Shown here piece after piece: positions 52,494 through 62,941 of a stretch of 64,000 bases of DNA; the first letter of the stretch is position 1, and the number at the start of each line of letters is the position of its first letter. Position numbers and translations under genes: made by a program. The notes under the pieces are model-generated. The model was given only the letters and a program-made list of their open reading frames with translations. It was not told where the DNA came from and made no database searches. The stretch is from NCBI GenBank assembly GCA_004557855.1, contig SFFJ01000003.1:41773-105772 (forward strand), written 5' to 3'. Source of the stretch: Oscillospiraceae bacterium. GTDB taxonomy: Bacteria; Bacillota; Clostridia; Oscillospirales; Ruminococcaceae.

Positions 52494-53033
52494 ATGGCAC
52501 GTTTGAAGGAATTTTATAAAAGTGATGTAGCCCCTGCAATGATGAGCAAGTTCGGCTACAAGAGTGTTATGCAGATCCCCAAGCTGGATAAGGTCGTCAT
52601 CAATGTTGGCTGCGGTGAGCTGAAGGATAACCCCAAGATGCTGGACGCAATCGTCAGCGACCTGGGCAAGATCACCGGCCAGAAGGCTATGCCCTGCAAA
52701 GCACACAAATCCGTTGCAAACTTTAAGCTGCGTGAAGGCATGATCATCGGTGCAAAGGTGACCCTGCGCGGCGAAAGAATGTACGAGTTCGTAGATAAGC
52801 TGTTCAATATCGCTCTGCCCCGTGTCCGCGACTTCCGCGGCATCAACGGCAACAGCTTCGACGGCCGCGGCGACTATAACCTCGGTATCCGTGAGCAGCT
52901 GATCTTCCCCGAAATCGAGTACGATAAGATCGATAAGGTCCGCGGCATGGACATCACCTTTGTTACCACCGCCAAGACCGATGAAGAAGCCAAAGAGCTG
53001 CTCTCCCTGATGGGCGCGCCCTTTGAGAAGTAA
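52494..53033 (+). CDS. rplE: 50S ribosomal protein L5
   Basis: 179 aa. [38 protein letters not shown] and [20 protein letters not shown] match L5, which contacts 5S rRNA. GAAGGAGGATAATC precedes the ATG; the frame extends upstream into rplX. Confidence 0.97.
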   Translation: MARLKEFYKSDVAPAMMSKFGYKSVMQIPKLDKVVINVGCGELKDNPKMLDAIVSDLGKITGQKAMPCKAHKSVANFKLREGMIIGAKVTLRGERMYEFVDKLFNIALPRVRDFRGINGNSFDGRGDYNLGIREQLIFPEIEYDKIDKVRGMDITFVTTAKTDEEAKELLSLMGAPFEK

Positions 53034-53047
53034 GGAGGTAGAGAAAA

Positions 53048-53233
53048 ATGGCAAAACTGTCAATGAAACTCAAGCAGCAGGCACCCGCGAAGTTCTCTAC
53101 CAGAGCTTACAACCGCTGCAAGATCTGCGGCCGTCCCCATGCTTACCTGCGTAAGTACGGGATCTGCCGTATCTGTTTCCGCGAGCTGGCCTATAAGGGC
53201 CAGATCCCCGGCGTAAAGAAAGCAAGCTGGTAA
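53048..53233 (+). CDS. rpsN: 30S ribosomal protein S14, zinc type
   Basis: 61 aa, the short form: [40 protein letters not shown] with the C-x2-C...C-x2-C zinc site, so zinc-dependent rather than the longer Cys-free paralogue. Confidence 0.97.
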   Translation: MAKLSMKLKQQAPAKFSTRAYNRCKICGRPHAYLRKYGICRICFRELAYKGQIPGVKKASW

Positions 53234-53254
53234 TAGAAAGAAGGAGGTTGACCT

Positions 53255-53653
53255 ATGTATATCACTGATACGATTGCTGATATGCTGACTCGCATCCGCA
53301 ATGCGAACAGCGCCAAGCACGACACTGTTGATATTCCTGCGTCAAAGATGAAGACTTCTATTGCACAGATTCTTCTTGACGAGGGTTATATCAAGGGCTT
53401 TACCGCAGTAGATGACGGTAAGCAGGGCATCATCCGTATTACCCTAAAATACGGTGCCAACAAGACTCCTGTTATTCAGGGTCTGCGCAGAGTTTCCAAG
53501 CCCGGTCTGCGTATTTACACAAGCTGTGAGGACTGCCCCAAGGTCATGAAGGGCCTGGGTGTCGCAATCCTCTCCACTTCCAAGGGCGTCATCACCGATA
53601 AAGAGGCTCGTAAGCTCAATGTCGGCGGCGAAGTCCTGGCGTTCATCTGGTAA
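53255..53653 (+). CDS. rpsH: 30S ribosomal protein S8
   Basis: 132 aa. [40 protein letters not shown] and [20 protein letters not shown] match S8, binder of the central 16S domain. Confidence 0.97.
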   Translation: MYITDTIADMLTRIRNANSAKHDTVDIPASKMKTSIAQILLDEGYIKGFTAVDDGKQGIIRITLKYGANKTPVIQGLRRVSKPGLRIYTSCEDCPKVMKGLGVAILSTSKGVITDKEARKLNVGGEVLAFIW

Positions 53654-53667
53654 GGAGGGAAAGTAGA

Positions 53668-54210
53668 ATGAGCAGAATTGGTAACAAGCCCATCGAAATC
53701 CCCGCCGGCATCGAAGTGAAGGTAGAGGGCAATACCGTTACCGTATCCGGTAAGGGCATCACTCTTTCCGAAACCATCGACAGCCGCATCGGAGTAAAGA
53801 TGGACGGCAATGTTATGCACATCACCCGTGCAGACGAAGAAAAAGAGACCAAGAGCATGCACGGCCTGTACCGCGCACTGATCCACAACATGGTGGAGGG
53901 CATCAATAAGGGCTTCTCCAAGGAGCTGGAGATCAACGGCGTAGGCTACCGTGCCGCCAAGCAGGGCAACGAGCTGGTTATGAACCTCGGCTTCTCCCAT
54001 CAGGTCGTAGTACCGGAGATCCCCGGCATCACCATCGAAGTCCCCGCTCCCAACAAGATCATCATCAAGGGCGCCGACAAGCAGGCCGTAGGCCAGTTTG
54101 CCGCGGAGGTCCGCGAGAAGCGTCCCCCCGAGCCTTATAAGGGCAAGGGCATCAAATACGTCGACGAAGTTATCATCCGCAAGGAAGGTAAAGCCGGCAA
54201 GGGTAAATAA
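53668..54210 (+). CDS. rplF: 50S ribosomal protein L6
   Basis: 180 aa. MSRIGNKPIEIPAGIEVKVE, GKGITLSETIDSRIGVKMDG and PPEPYKGKGIKYVDEVIIRK match L6. Confidence 0.97.
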   Translation: MSRIGNKPIEIPAGIEVKVEGNTVTVSGKGITLSETIDSRIGVKMDGNVMHITRADEEKETKSMHGLYRALIHNMVEGINKGFSKELEINGVGYRAAKQGNELVMNLGFSHQVVVPEIPGITIEVPAPNKIIIKGADKQAVGQFAAEVREKRPPEPYKGKGIKYVDEVIIRKEGKAGKGK

Positions 54211-54228
54211 GGAAGGAGGAGTATCTGA

Positions 54229-54588
54229 ATGGTTACAAAAGTTGATAGCAAAAAGAGCCGTATTAGAAGACGGACCAGAGTTCGTGGCAAGGTCTACGGC
54301 ACTGCCCAGCGCCCCAGATTGGCCGTTTTTCGCTCCGCCAACCACATTTATGCCCAGGTCATCAATGATGATCTCGGTGTAACTCTGGCTGCTGCTTCCA
54401 GCATGGATAAGGGCTTTGACGGCTACGGCGGCAACAAGGAAGGCGCCCGCAAGGTCGGTCTTGCGATCGCCGAGGCTGCCAAGAAGGCAAACATTGAAGA
54501 GGTCGTGTTCGACCGCGGCGGCTTTGTTTATCACGGCCGCGTGGCAGAACTGGCTGAAGGCGCCCGTGAAGGCGGCCTGAAATTCTAA
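54229..54588 (+). CDS. rplR: 50S ribosomal protein L18
   Basis: 119 aa. [40 protein letters not shown] and [20 protein letters not shown] match L18, a 5S rRNA binder. Confidence 0.97.
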   Translation: MVTKVDSKKSRIRRRTRVRGKVYGTAQRPRLAVFRSANHIYAQVINDDLGVTLAAASSMDKGFDGYGGNKEGARKVGLAIAEAAKKANIEEVVFDRGGFVYHGRVAELAEGAREGGLKF

Positions 54589-54604
54589 GAGAGGAGGGAC
54601 ACTT

Positions 54605-55105
54605 TTGGCTCGTATTGATGCATCTAAACTGGATCTGCAGGAGAAGGTCGTTCACATCGGACGCGTCTCCAAAACCGTTAAGGGCGGTCGTATCTACAAG
54701 TTCGCAGCACTGGTAGTCGTGGGTGACGGCAACGGTACCATTGGTTTCGGTATCGGCAAGGCCGGCGAAGTCCCGGACGCTATCCGCAAGGGCATTGAAG
54801 ATGCGAAGAAGAACATGGTTAAAGTTTCCCTCAAGGGAACTACCATCCCGCACGAGATCATCGGCAAATTTGGTGCCGGTGAGGTACTGATGAAGCCCGC
54901 TCCCCAGGGTACCGGCGTGATTGCCGGCGGCGCCGTGCGTGCCGTACTGGAGGTTGCCGGTATCAGCGATATCCGTACCAAGTGCCTGCGTTCCAACAAC
55001 CCCTGCAACGTTGTTACCGCTACCTTCGAGGGGCTGAAGGCCCTGCGTACCGTAGAGGAAGTTGCGGCGGTCCGTGGCAAGGACGCAAAAGAAATTCTGG
55101 GTTAA
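54605..55105 (+). CDS. rpsE: 30S ribosomal protein S5
   Basis: 166 aa. [40 protein letters not shown] and [20 protein letters not shown] match S5. The start is a TTG after [26 protein letters not shown] begins with it and no ATG fits. Confidence 0.96.
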   Translation: MARIDASKLDLQEKVVHIGRVSKTVKGGRIYKFAALVVVGDGNGTIGFGIGKAGEVPDAIRKGIEDAKKNMVKVSLKGTTIPHEIIGKFGAGEVLMKPAPQGTGVIAGGAVRAVLEVAGISDIRTKCLRSNNPCNVVTATFEGLKALRTVEEVAAVRGKDAKEILG

Positions 55106-55119
55106 GGAGGTAAGCGAAC

Positions 55120-55299
55120 ATGGAAAAGACCCTGAAGATCAAGCTGGTAAAAAGCCTGAACGGCCGGCTGGAGAAGCAGATCGCCACCGCTTACTCCCTG
55201 GGCCTCAAAAAGATCGGTCAGACCACCGAGCAGCCCGATAACGCTGCCACCCGTGGCAAGATCAAAACCATTATTCACCTCATTGAGGTAACCGAATAA
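55120..55299 (+). CDS. rpmD: 50S ribosomal protein L30
   Basis: 59 aa: [39 protein letters not shown], and [15 protein letters not shown]. Typical short L30 in its usual place between rpsE and rplO. AAGGAGGTAAGCGAAC precedes the ATG. Confidence 0.95.
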   Translation: MEKTLKIKLVKSLNGRLEKQIATAYSLGLKKIGQTTEQPDNAATRGKIKTIIHLIEVTE

Positions 55300-55318
55300 G
55301 CGAGGAGGTGCAGCGAAA

Positions 55319-55759
55319 ATGAAACTGAATGAGCTTTCTCCGGCTGCCGGCAGCACCCATAAGGGCTACCGCGTAGGCCGCGGCGCCGGCTCCGGCAACG
55401 GCAAGACCGCCGGTAAGGGCCACAAGGGCCAGAACGCGCGCTCCGGCGGCGGTGTACGCCCCGGCTTCGAGGGCGGCCAGATGCCCCTGCAGAGACGTAT
55501 TCCCAAGCGCGGATTTAAGAACATCTTTGCGACCAAGTACGCCAGCGTGAATGTAGAGGTCCTCGCCCGCTTTGAGGACGGTGCCGTGGTGGATGCCAAG
55601 GCCCTGCAGGATGCAGGCATCGTAAAGAAGACCTATGACGGTGTGAAGTTCCTGGGCCGCGGTGAGGTGACCAAGAAGCTGACCGTCAAAGCAGCCGCTT
55701 TCTCCGAAGGTGCTAAAAGCAAAATTGAGGCAGCCGGCGGAAAGGCAGAGGTGGTATAA
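55319..55759 (+). CDS. rplO: 50S ribosomal protein L15
   Basis: 146 aa. [20 protein letters not shown], the Gly-rich [20 protein letters not shown] and [20 protein letters not shown] match L15. Its stop overlaps the secY start by one base (TAATG). Confidence 0.97.
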   Translation: MKLNELSPAAGSTHKGYRVGRGAGSGNGKTAGKGHKGQNARSGGGVRPGFEGGQMPLQRRIPKRGFKNIFATKYASVNVEVLARFEDGAVVDAKALQDAGIVKKTYDGVKFLGRGEVTKKLTVKAAAFSEGAKSKIEAAGGKAEVV

Positions 55760-57063
55760 TGTTCCAGACACTACGGAACGCATGGAAAATTGAGGACCTC
55801 CGCAAGAAGCTCCTGTTTACCCTGCTGATTCTGGTCATCGTGCGGCTTGGCTGTGCCATCCCCGTACCGTTTCTGGATCCCAGCCGACTGCAGGAGATGC
55901 TGGACAGCACCCAGGGGAACCTTTTGGGCTACCTGAACCTGCTGACCGGTGGTGCCTTTGCCGAGGCCACCCTCTTTGCTCTGGGCGTATCACCCTATAT
56001 CACAGCGTCCATCGTTATTCAGCTGCTCACTGTTGCCATCCCCTCCCTGGAGCGTATGGCAAAGGACGGCACCGAGGGACAGAAAAAAATCAAGAAGATC
56101 ACCCGTTATTCCACCATCGGTCTGGCTATCCTGCAGGCGTATGCCTACTATACCCTGCTGCGCAGCAGCCAGTTCAATGCCGTGAAATACACCTCCGGCG
56201 CAGCCGGCTGGATCAGCGCGATCGCCATCGTGATGGCCTTCAGCGCCGGCGCCATGCTGGTTATGTGGCTGGGTGAACGCATCGATGACAAGGGCATCGG
56301 CAACGGTATCTCCCTGATCCTGTTCGCAGGCATCGTGGCCCGTATCCCCACCCTTATCACCAGACTGTACACCTACCTCAAGCTGGGTGAGTTCTTCCCC
56401 AAGTACTACGTATTGGTCCCCGTCGTAGTGCTCCTCTTCATCGCGATGATCGCATTCATCGTGCTGATGAACGGCGCCGAGCGCCGTATCCCCGTACAGT
56501 ATGCCAAGCGCATCGTGGGACGCAAGCAGTATGGCGGCCAGAGCAGCTACATGCCCATTAAGGTGAACATGAGCGGCGTTCTGCCCATCATCTTTGCTTC
56601 CACCTTCCTGGCGATCCCCGGTACCATCGTAGGCTTTGTGGATCCGAGTGCAGAGGGCGGCTTTGCCAAGTTCATCTCCAATGTATTCTCCACCAACAGC
56701 ATCTGGTACGCGATCCTGTACTTTGTTCTCATCATCCTGTTCAACTATTTCTATATCGCTATTCAGTACAATCCCATCGAGATGGCCAACAATATTCGCA
56801 AGAATAACGGCGCCATTCCCGGCATCCGTCCCGGAAAGCCTACCTCTGATTTCATCAGCCGTATTATTTCCAAGACGACCCTGACCGGTGCGCTGATGCT
56901 GGCTGTTATCGCCATCCTGCCCATTATCCTGGGCGCTGCGGCCAATATGAACATCTCCATGGGCGGTACCTCTATCATCATCGTGGTAGGCGTTGCGCTG
57001 GATACTGCCCGCAGCCTGGAATCCCAGATGATGATGCGGCACTATAAGGGCTTCCTGGAATAA
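55759..57063 (+). CDS. secY: Preprotein translocase subunit SecY
   Basis: 434 aa, ten membrane helices. FTLLILVIVRLGCAIPVPFL, GALGVSPYITASIVIQLLT (as LFALGVSPYITASIVIQLL), RRIPVQYAKRIVGRKQYGGQ and PGIRPGKPTSDFISRI are SecY signatures. It forms the protein-conducting channel with SecE and SecG. Coupled to rplO; adk follows 22 nt later. Confidence 0.97.
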   Translation: MFQTLRNAWKIEDLRKKLLFTLLILVIVRLGCAIPVPFLDPSRLQEMLDSTQGNLLGYLNLLTGGAFAEATLFALGVSPYITASIVIQLLTVAIPSLERMAKDGTEGQKKIKKITRYSTIGLAILQAYAYYTLLRSSQFNAVKYTSGAAGWISAIAIVMAFSAGAMLVMWLGERIDDKGIGNGISLILFAGIVARIPTLITRLYTYLKLGEFFPKYYVLVPVVVLLFIAMIAFIVLMNGAERRIPVQYAKRIVGRKQYGGQSSYMPIKVNMSGVLPIIFASTFLAIPGTIVGFVDPSAEGGFAKFISNVFSTNSIWYAILYFVLIILFNYFYIAIQYNPIEMANNIRKNNGAIPGIRPGKPTSDFISRIISKTTLTGALMLAVIAILPIILGAAANMNISMGGTSIIIVVGVALDTARSLESQMMMRHYKGFLE

Positions 57064-57085
57064 CCCAGGCAAGAGGAACGGAATC

Positions 57086-57721
57086 ATGATGAAACTCATT
57101 ATGTTCGGCCCCCCCGGAGCCGGTAAAGGAACCCAGGCGGATATTTTAGGCCGCCGCTACGGCATCAAAAAGATCTCCACCGGAGATGCGCTGCGGGCAG
57201 TGATCCGCAGCGGCTCCGAGCTGGGAGAGCAGGTAAAGGCCCTGATGGATGAGGGGAAATTCGTTCCGGATGAGATCGTGACCGAGATCATCCGCGACCG
57301 GGTCGCCTCCCCCGACTGTGCCAACGGCTTCATCCTGGACGGATTTCCCAGAAATCTGGCCCAGGCCGAGGAGCTGGTGGGCATGGGCATCCGGGTGAAT
57401 AAGGCCCTGCTCATCAATGTGCCGGATGACGTGCTGGTAGACCGGGTACAGGGACGTGTGGTGTGCGATAAGTGCGGCACAAGCTATCACCTGAAGAACA
57501 ACCCCCCCGCAGCGGAGGGCGTGTGCGACAAGTGCGGCGGCCGCCTGGAGGCACGCAAGGACGACCGTCCCGAAACGGTGCGAGCCCGTTTGAAGGTCTA
57601 CCACGACCTGACGGATCCTGTGGTGGAATTCTACCGCAACCGCGGCGTTCTTTCCGAGATAGACGGTACGGCAAGCATCGATGAAGCAACAGCAGAGATC
57701 CTGAAGATACTGGAGGGATGA
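57086..57721 (+). CDS. adk: Adenylate kinase
   Basis: 211 aa. P-loop MFGPPGAGKGTQADILGRRY, GDALRAVIRSGSELGEQ, NGFILDGFPRNLAQAEEL and a long LID domain with the zinc Cys set CDKCGTSYHLKNNPPAAEGV-CDKCGG. It interconverts ATP+AMP and 2 ADP. Two ATG codons in a row follow GAGGAACGGAATC. Confidence 0.97.
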   Translation: MMKLIMFGPPGAGKGTQADILGRRYGIKKISTGDALRAVIRSGSELGEQVKALMDEGKFVPDEIVTEIIRDRVASPDCANGFILDGFPRNLAQAEELVGMGIRVNKALLINVPDDVLVDRVQGRVVCDKCGTSYHLKNNPPAAEGVCDKCGGRLEARKDDRPETVRARLKVYHDLTDPVVEFYRNRGVLSEIDGTASIDEATAEILKILEG

Positions 57722-57725
57722 AGCT

Positions 57726-58475
57726 GTGATCGTACTGAAGAACGCCAAGGAACTGGGCCTGATGAAGCAGGCCGGCAAAATAACGGCTGAAGCCCTGTGG
57801 GCCGGTGTTCGGGCCTGTAAGCCCGGCACCAGCACCTGGGAGATCAACCGTGTGGTACACGAAACGATTACTTCCCGAGGAGCGACCCCTTCCTTTTTGG
57901 GATTGTATGGCTTTCCGGCGGCGGCGTGCATCAGCGTCAATGAGGAGCTGATCCACGGCATCCCGGATAAGAAGCACATCATCAGGGAGGGCGACATCGT
58001 CAGTATCGATGTCGGCGCCTGCATCGGCGGATATCACGGAGATTCCGCATATACCGTCGGTGTGGGGGAGATCGCCCCCGAAACCAAACAACTGCTGGAG
58101 GTCACCCAGGAGTGCCTGAACCGCGGGATCGCGGCGGCACTGCGGGGCAACCGGCTGGGCGATATCGGCTCGGCGGTGCAGACCTATGCCGAAAGCTATG
58201 GCTACGGCGTGGTGCGCGAATATGTGGGCCACGGCGTAGGGCGCAAAATGCACGAGGACCCCGAGGTGCCGAATTACGGGCATCCCGGGCGGGGCGCGCG
58301 GCTGCTGCCCGGCATGACCATAGCGATAGAACCTATGATAAACCTGAAGGGTGAAGGGGTTTATACGCTGGATAACAACTGGACCGTTGTTACCGAAAGC
58401 GGCAGCCCCTCGGCCCACTTCGAGCACACCATCGCCATTACCGATAACGGCCCGGTCATACTGACCAAGCTGTAA
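57726..58475 (+). CDS. map: Methionine aminopeptidase, type I
   Basis: 249 aa. ELGLMKQAGKITAEALWAGV, the metal ligands in DIVSIDVGACIGGYHGDSAY, VGHGVGRKMHEDPEVPNYG, GMTIAIEPMINLKGEGVYT and SAHFEHTIAITDNG. Removes N-terminal Met. Start is GTG after GGAGGGATGAAGCT, 4 nt after adk. Confidence 0.97.
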   Translation: MIVLKNAKELGLMKQAGKITAEALWAGVRACKPGTSTWEINRVVHETITSRGATPSFLGLYGFPAAACISVNEELIHGIPDKKHIIREGDIVSIDVGACIGGYHGDSAYTVGVGEIAPETKQLLEVTQECLNRGIAAALRGNRLGDIGSAVQTYAESYGYGVVREYVGHGVGRKMHEDPEVPNYGHPGRGARLLPGMTIAIEPMINLKGEGVYTLDNNWTVVTESGSPSAHFEHTIAITDNGPVILTKL

Positions 58476-58490
58476 GCGGGAGGACACGGG

Positions 58491-58751
58491 ATGCCGGAGA
58501 AAGGAAGCGTGGTGCTGGCCACCGCCGGACGGGATGCCGGAAGGCTCTTTGCGGTGCTGGAATGCAGCGAAAAGGACTGCCTGCTGGCCGACGGCCGGAA
58601 ACGGCGGCTGGATACCCCAAAACGAAAAAACCTGCGCCATGTGCATCTTACAGCCCTGCGGCTGGGCCCGGAGCAATATGCCACGGACCGGCGGCTGCGA
58701 CGCGCACTGGCAACGGCGGCACATAGGGATAACGACACAGATCCAGAATGA
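58491..58751 (+). CDS. KOW-domain RNA-binding protein (L14e-like)
   Basis: 86 aa: [40 protein letters not shown] and [12 protein letters not shown]. This KOW/L14e-like small protein is commonly encoded between map and infA in Firmicutes; function not established, RNA or ribosome binding likely. Divergent from KOW at its C-terminus. Starts 16 nt after map. Confidence 0.82.
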   Translation: MPEKGSVVLATAGRDAGRLFAVLECSEKDCLLADGRKRRLDTPKRKNLRHVHLTALRLGPEQYATDRRLRRALATAAHRDNDTDPE

Positions 58752-58768
58752 GGGAGGTAAACGCCAAT

Positions 58769-58987
58769 ATGTCCAAGCAAGATGTTATTGAGATCGAGGG
58801 CGAGGTAGTAGAAGCGCTGCCCAATGCCCAGTTCCAGGTTAAGCTGCCCAGCGGGCACATTATCCTGGCGCACATTTCCGGCAAGCTGCGTATGAATTAC
58901 ATCCGCATCCTGCCCGGTGATAAGGTAACGGTGGAAATATCCCCCTACGATCTCACCAAGGGGCGCATTACCTGGCGCACCAAGTAA
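58769..58987 (+). CDS. infA: Translation initiation factor IF-1
   Basis: 72 aa. [40 protein letters not shown] and [20 protein letters not shown] with [12 protein letters not shown] are IF-1. Start at MSKQDV after AGGGAGGTAAACGCCAAT. Confidence 0.97.
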   Translation: MSKQDVIEIEGEVVEALPNAQFQVKLPSGHIILAHISGKLRMNYIRILPGDKVTVEISPYDLTKGRITWRTK

Positions 58988-59042
58988 GTAAATAGCAAGG
59001 GCACGGCAACCCCGCCGTGCAGAACAAAAGGAGGTAAATATC

Positions 59043-59156
59043 ATGAAAGTAAGACCTTCTGTAAAGCCGATGTGCGAAAAGTGCAAGATTATCAAGCGGA
59101 AAGGCCGCATCATGGTCATCTGCGATAATCCCAAGCACAAGCAGCGTCAGGGCTAA
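59043..59156 (+). CDS. rpmJ: 50S ribosomal protein L36
   Basis: 37 aa: [37 protein letters not shown]; zinc-binding C-x2-C...C...H form. AAAGGAGGTAAATATC precedes the ATG. Confidence 0.97.
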   Translation: MKVRPSVKPMCEKCKIIKRKGRIMVICDNPKHKQRQG

Positions 59157-59184
59157 TAGTAACGAAACGGAGGTGTACTAAAGA

Positions 59185-59553
59185 ATGGCAAGAATTGCTG
59201 GTGTAGACCTGCCCAGAGAAAAACGGGTGGAAATCGCACTCACCTATATCTACGGCATCGGCCGTAAGACTGCCAACGACATTCTCGCTGCCACCGGTGT
59301 CAATCCCGATACCCGCGTGAAGGATATGACCGAGGAGGACGAGGCCAAGATCCGTGAGTATATCGACCATCACCTGATCGTAGAGGGTGACAAGCGCCGT
59401 GATGTGGCGCTGAACATCAAGCGTCTGGTGGAGATCGGCTGCTACCGTGGTGTCCGTCACAGAAAGGGCCTGCCCGTTCGCGGCCAGCGCACCAAGACCA
59501 ACGCACGCACCCGGAAGGGTCCCGCCAAGACCATCGCAAATAAGAAGAAGTAA
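59185..59553 (+). CDS. rpsM: 30S ribosomal protein S13
   Basis: 122 aa. [40 protein letters not shown] and [20 protein letters not shown] match S13. Confidence 0.98.
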   Translation: MARIAGVDLPREKRVEIALTYIYGIGRKTANDILAATGVNPDTRVKDMTEEDEAKIREYIDHHLIVEGDKRRDVALNIKRLVEIGCYRGVRHRKGLPVRGQRTKTNARTRKGPAKTIANKKK

Positions 59554-59568
59554 GGAGGGAAATCGAAT

Positions 59569-59970
59569 ATGGCTAAACAGGTAGCAAAAAAGGCTGTGAT
59601 CCGTCGTCGCCGTGAGAAGAAGAATATCGAGCGCGGCGCCGCCCATATCCAGTCCAGCTTCAATAACACCATCGTCACTCTGACCGATACGCAGGGCAAT
59701 GCACTGTCCTGGGCTTCTGCCGGCGGCCTCGGTTTCCGCGGCTCCCGTAAGTCCACTCCCTTTGCTGCCCAGACCGCTGCCGAGGTGGCTGCCAAGGCTG
59801 CTATGGAGCATGGCCTGAAGAGCGTAGAAGTTTATGTAAAGGGCCCCGGCCAAGGCCGTGAAGCTGCCATTCGTGCGCTGCAGGCTGCCGGTCTGGAGGT
59901 CACCATGATCAAGGACGTCACCCCCATTCCCCACAATGGCTGCCGTCCGCCCAAGAGAAGACGCGTATAA
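59569..59970 (+). CDS. rpsK: 30S ribosomal protein S11
   Basis: 133 aa. [40 protein letters not shown] and [18 protein letters not shown] match S11. Confidence 0.98.
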   Translation: MAKQVAKKAVIRRRREKKNIERGAAHIQSSFNNTIVTLTDTQGNALSWASAGGLGFRGSRKSTPFAAQTAAEVAAKAAMEHGLKSVEVYVKGPGQGREAAIRALQAAGLEVTMIKDVTPIPHNGCRPPKRRRV

Positions 59971-59985
59971 TAGGAGGAAAAAAAG

Positions 59986-60612
59986 ATGGCAAGATATACA
60001 GGTCCTGTATGCAGACTTTGCCGTCGTGAGGGCAAAAAGCTGTTCCTGAAGGGCGACAGATGCTACTCCGACAAGTGCGCTGTAGGCCGCAGACAGTCGG
60101 TTCCCGGCCAGCACGGCAAGTCCCGCAAGAAGGTTTCTGAATACGGCACGCAGCTGCGCGCCAAGCAGACCGCCCGTCGTTACTACGGCGTTATGGAAAA
60201 CCAGATGCTCAAGTATTTTGACATGGCGGAGCGTATGCCCGGCAAGACCGGTGAAAACCTGTTGAGCATCCTGGAGCGCAGACTGGATAACGTCGTTTAT
60301 CGTCTGGGCTTTGCCGCTTCCCGCAAGGAGGCTCGTCAGCTGGTCCGTCACGGCCACTATACCCTGAATGGTAAGAAGGCGAATATCCCCTCCATTCTGG
60401 TTAAGGTCGGCGATGTGGTATCCGTTGCCGAAGGCAGCCGCAACTCCGATAAGATCAAGCTTGTTACCGAGGCTAACGCTTCCCGTCCTGTTCCCCAGTG
60501 GCTGGATGCTGACAAGAACCAGCTGACCGCTAAAATCGTTCGTCTGCCCGCCCGTGAGGATGTGGATATGGACATCGAGGAGCAGCAGATCGTTGAGTTC
60601 TACAGCAAATAA
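59986..60612 (+). CDS. rpsD: 30S ribosomal protein S4
   Basis: 208 aa. [20 protein letters not shown] has the zinc-type CxxC start, then [20 protein letters not shown] and [31 protein letters not shown] (S4 RNA-binding domain). Confidence 0.98.
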   Translation: MARYTGPVCRLCRREGKKLFLKGDRCYSDKCAVGRRQSVPGQHGKSRKKVSEYGTQLRAKQTARRYYGVMENQMLKYFDMAERMPGKTGENLLSILERRLDNVVYRLGFAASRKEARQLVRHGHYTLNGKKANIPSILVKVGDVVSVAEGSRNSDKIKLVTEANASRPVPQWLDADKNQLTAKIVRLPAREDVDMDIEEQQIVEFYSK

Positions 60613-60681
60613 TGCTTGACCCGACGAATGTCAGTTTGGGAAGGTACAGTACGCTAAAAGCTGATTTAAGGAGGGAAATGA

Positions 60682-61638
60682 ATGGTCAAAATTATCGAGC
60701 CTAAGATCGAAACAGCAGAGCTTCGTCCCGATGGCAGCTATGGCAAATTTATTGCCGAGCCGCTGGACCGTGGCTTTGGCATTACCCTGGGCAACAGCCT
60801 GCGCAGGGTTCTGCTCTCCTCGCTTCCCGGCGTGGCCGTTTCTTCCATTAAGATCGACGGAGTCCAGCACGAGTTTTCCACCATCCCCGGTGTAAAGGAG
60901 GATGTCGTAGAGATCATCCTGAACATCAAGGGACTCATCGCCAAGCTCCACGGTGAGGAGCCCGTCACCGTCCACATTGCCGCCGAAGGCGAGTGTGAGG
61001 TGACCGCGGGCTGCATTACCGGCAGCAGCGAGGTGGAGATCCTGGACCCGACAATGCACATTGCAACGCTGGCGGAGGGTGCCAAGCTGAATATGGAGCT
61101 GGTTCTGCAAAAGGGCCAGGGCTATGTCAGCGCCGACCGCAACAAGCAGCTGAACAATGGTGCGGCCCCGGTGGGTACCATCTTTACCGATAGTATCTAT
61201 ACACCGGTTTTGAAAGTGAATTACTCGGTGGAAAACACCCGGGTAGAACAGATTACCGACTATGACAAGCTGACCCTGGAGATCTGGACCGACGGTACCA
61301 TTTCTGCCAAAGAGGCCGTCAGCTTGGCTGCCAAGATCCTCAATAGACAACTCAATCACTTTGTCGAACTCAGCGATGAAGTGAATGCCACCGAGATCAT
61401 GGATAAGAAGGAAGAATCCGGCAAGGATAAGGTTCTTGAGATGACCATTGAAGAGCTTGACCTTTCTGTTCGCGCTTTCAACTGTCTGAAGCGTGCCGGC
61501 GTCAACTCGGTCGGGGATTTAATCAATAAATCGCCCGAAGAGATGATGAAGGTCCGCAATCTCGGCAAAAAGTCGCTGGAGGAAGTCATGGGCAAATTGG
61601 AGGCTCTGGGCTTTAATCTGCACAGCGACGACGAATAA
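60682..61638 (+). CDS. rpoA: RNA polymerase subunit alpha
   Basis: 318 aa. N-terminal dimerisation domain: [40 protein letters not shown] and [21 protein letters not shown]-terminal domain [20 protein letters not shown], then [18 protein letters not shown] binds UP elements and activators. AAGGAGGGAAATGA precedes the ATG; 69 nt after rpsD. Confidence 0.98.
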   Translation: MVKIIEPKIETAELRPDGSYGKFIAEPLDRGFGITLGNSLRRVLLSSLPGVAVSSIKIDGVQHEFSTIPGVKEDVVEIILNIKGLIAKLHGEEPVTVHIAAEGECEVTAGCITGSSEVEILDPTMHIATLAEGAKLNMELVLQKGQGYVSADRNKQLNNGAAPVGTIFTDSIYTPVLKVNYSVENTRVEQITDYDKLTLEIWTDGTISAKEAVSLAAKILNRQLNHFVELSDEVNATEIMDKKEESGKDKVLEMTIEELDLSVRAFNCLKRAGVNSVGDLINKSPEEMMKVRNLGKKSLEEVMGKLEALGFNLHSDDE

Positions 61639-61657
61639 AAGGTAAGGAGTGATATAA

Positions 61658-61999
61658 ATGCCAGGTGCCAGAAAACTGGGTAGATCCACTGACCATAGAA
61701 AAGCGATGCTCCGTGCCATGGTTACCTTCCTGATGGAGAACGGCAAGATCGAAACGACCGTGACCCGTGCCAAGGAAGTGCGTTCGATGGCGGAGAAAAT
61801 GATCACCATTGCCAAGGCAGGTGACCTTCACTCCAAGCGTCAGGTTTATTCCTACATCACCAAGGAGACCGTCGCCAAGAAGGTTATGGATGAGATCGCC
61901 CCCAAGTATGCCGACCGTAACGGCGGCTACACCCGCATCGTAAAGATCGGCCCCCGCCGCGGCGACGCCGCAGAGATGGCCATCATCGAGCTGATCTGA
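61658..61999 (+). CDS. rplQ: 50S ribosomal protein L17
   Basis: 113 aa. [40 protein letters not shown] and [20 protein letters not shown] match L17. Last gene of the cluster, followed by a strong terminator. Confidence 0.98.
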   Translation: MPGARKLGRSTDHRKAMLRAMVTFLMENGKIETTVTRAKEVRSMAEKMITIAKAGDLHSKRQVYSYITKETVAKKVMDEIAPKYADRNGGYTRIVKIGPRRGDAAEMAIIELI

Positions 62000-62029
62000 T
62001 CTTATTGCAGGCAACTGTAAAAACAAAGT

Positions 62030-62058
62030 CCCCCGTTCCCAAAAGGAACGGGGGTTTT
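62030..62058 (+). terminator. Terminator of the ribosomal protein cluster
   Basis: CCCCCGTTCC-CAAAA-GGAACGGGGG followed by TTTTG. Confidence 0.95.
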
Positions 62059-62076
62059 GCCGTTTCGGCGGGATAT

Positions 62077-62904
62077 TCACTTTCCGGCGGCCAGACGGTA
62101 CAGCTCGCCCTTGCGGTAGCCAGTCTCCCTCGCCACCTGCCGGGCGGCGTCGCTCAAGGACTGCCCCTCCTCCGCCAGGCGGCGCACCAGGTCGGCGGCG
62201 TCCTCCACCGTCATCCCGGCGGCAGGGTCGTCCTTCCCGGCACCCCCCACGATGAGCACATACTCCCCGCGCGGCTCTCGGTCGGCATATTCCGCCACCG
62301 CAGCGGAAAGGGTGGTGCGCTGCATCTCCTCATGCAGCTTGGTCAGCTCCCGGCACAGCGCAACGGGGCGGTCGCCCAGCCCCTCCAGCAGCGCCGCCAG
62401 GGTCTGCCGCAGGCGGTGGGGCGCTTCATAAAAGATAAGGGTGTGCGGCAGCCGGGCAATGGCCTGCAGGGCGGCGTCACGCTCTCCCTTTTTGATGGGC
62501 AGAAAGCCCTCGAACAGGAATTTGCCGGTCGGCAGGCCGCCGGCGGCCAGCGCCGTCATGGCGGCGGTGGGGCCGGGCACCGTAGCGATCTTCACCCCGT
62601 TTTCATGGCAAAGCGCCACCAGTCCCTCGCCGGGGTCGCTGATGCAGGGCATCCCCGCATCGGTCACAATGGCGCCGTTTTCGCCGTTCAACAGCCGCCC
62701 CAGAAGCTCCGGCCCGCGGGCGGCGGCGTTATGCTCGTGGTAGCTGATGAGCGTGGCCCGGATCTCAAAATGATTGAGCAGCTTCAGGGTCACACGGGTG
62801 TCCTCCGCGGCGATAAAATCCACCGACCGCAGCACCTGGGCCGCACGGGGAGAAAAATCCCCCAAATTCCCGATGGGCGTGCCGACAATATACAGGGTTC
62901 CCAT
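62077..62904 (-). CDS. rsmI: 16S rRNA (cytidine1402-2'-O)-methyltransferase
   Basis: 275 aa. MGTLYIVGTPIGNLGDFSPR, FIAAEDTRVTLKLLNHFEI, ISYHEHN, IVTDAGMPCISDPGEGLVAL and VPGPTAAMTALAAGGLPTGK-FLFEGFLP are RsmI (YabE-neighbour YraL) motifs. It 2'-O-methylates C1402 in the 30S P site. Start at the ATG 8 nt after AAAGGA. It lies 37 nt after the TrmN6-like gene on the same strand; the order trmN6-rsmI normally follows darA-holB-ricT. Confidence 0.95.
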   Translation of the reverse strand: MGTLYIVGTPIGNLGDFSPRAAQVLRSVDFIAAEDTRVTLKLLNHFEIRATLISYHEHNAAARGPELLGRLLNGENGAIVTDAGMPCISDPGEGLVALCHENGVKIATVPGPTAAMTALAAGGLPTGKFLFEGFLPIKKGERDAALQAIARLPHTLIFYEAPHRLRQTLAALLEGLGDRPVALCRELTKLHEEMQRTTLSAAVAEYADREPRGEYVLIVGGAGKDDPAAGMTVEDAADLVRRLAEEGQSLSDAARQVARETGYRKGELYRLAAGK

Positions 62905-62941
62905 ACACACGATCCTTTACAAATAGAATAAATAAATAGAA

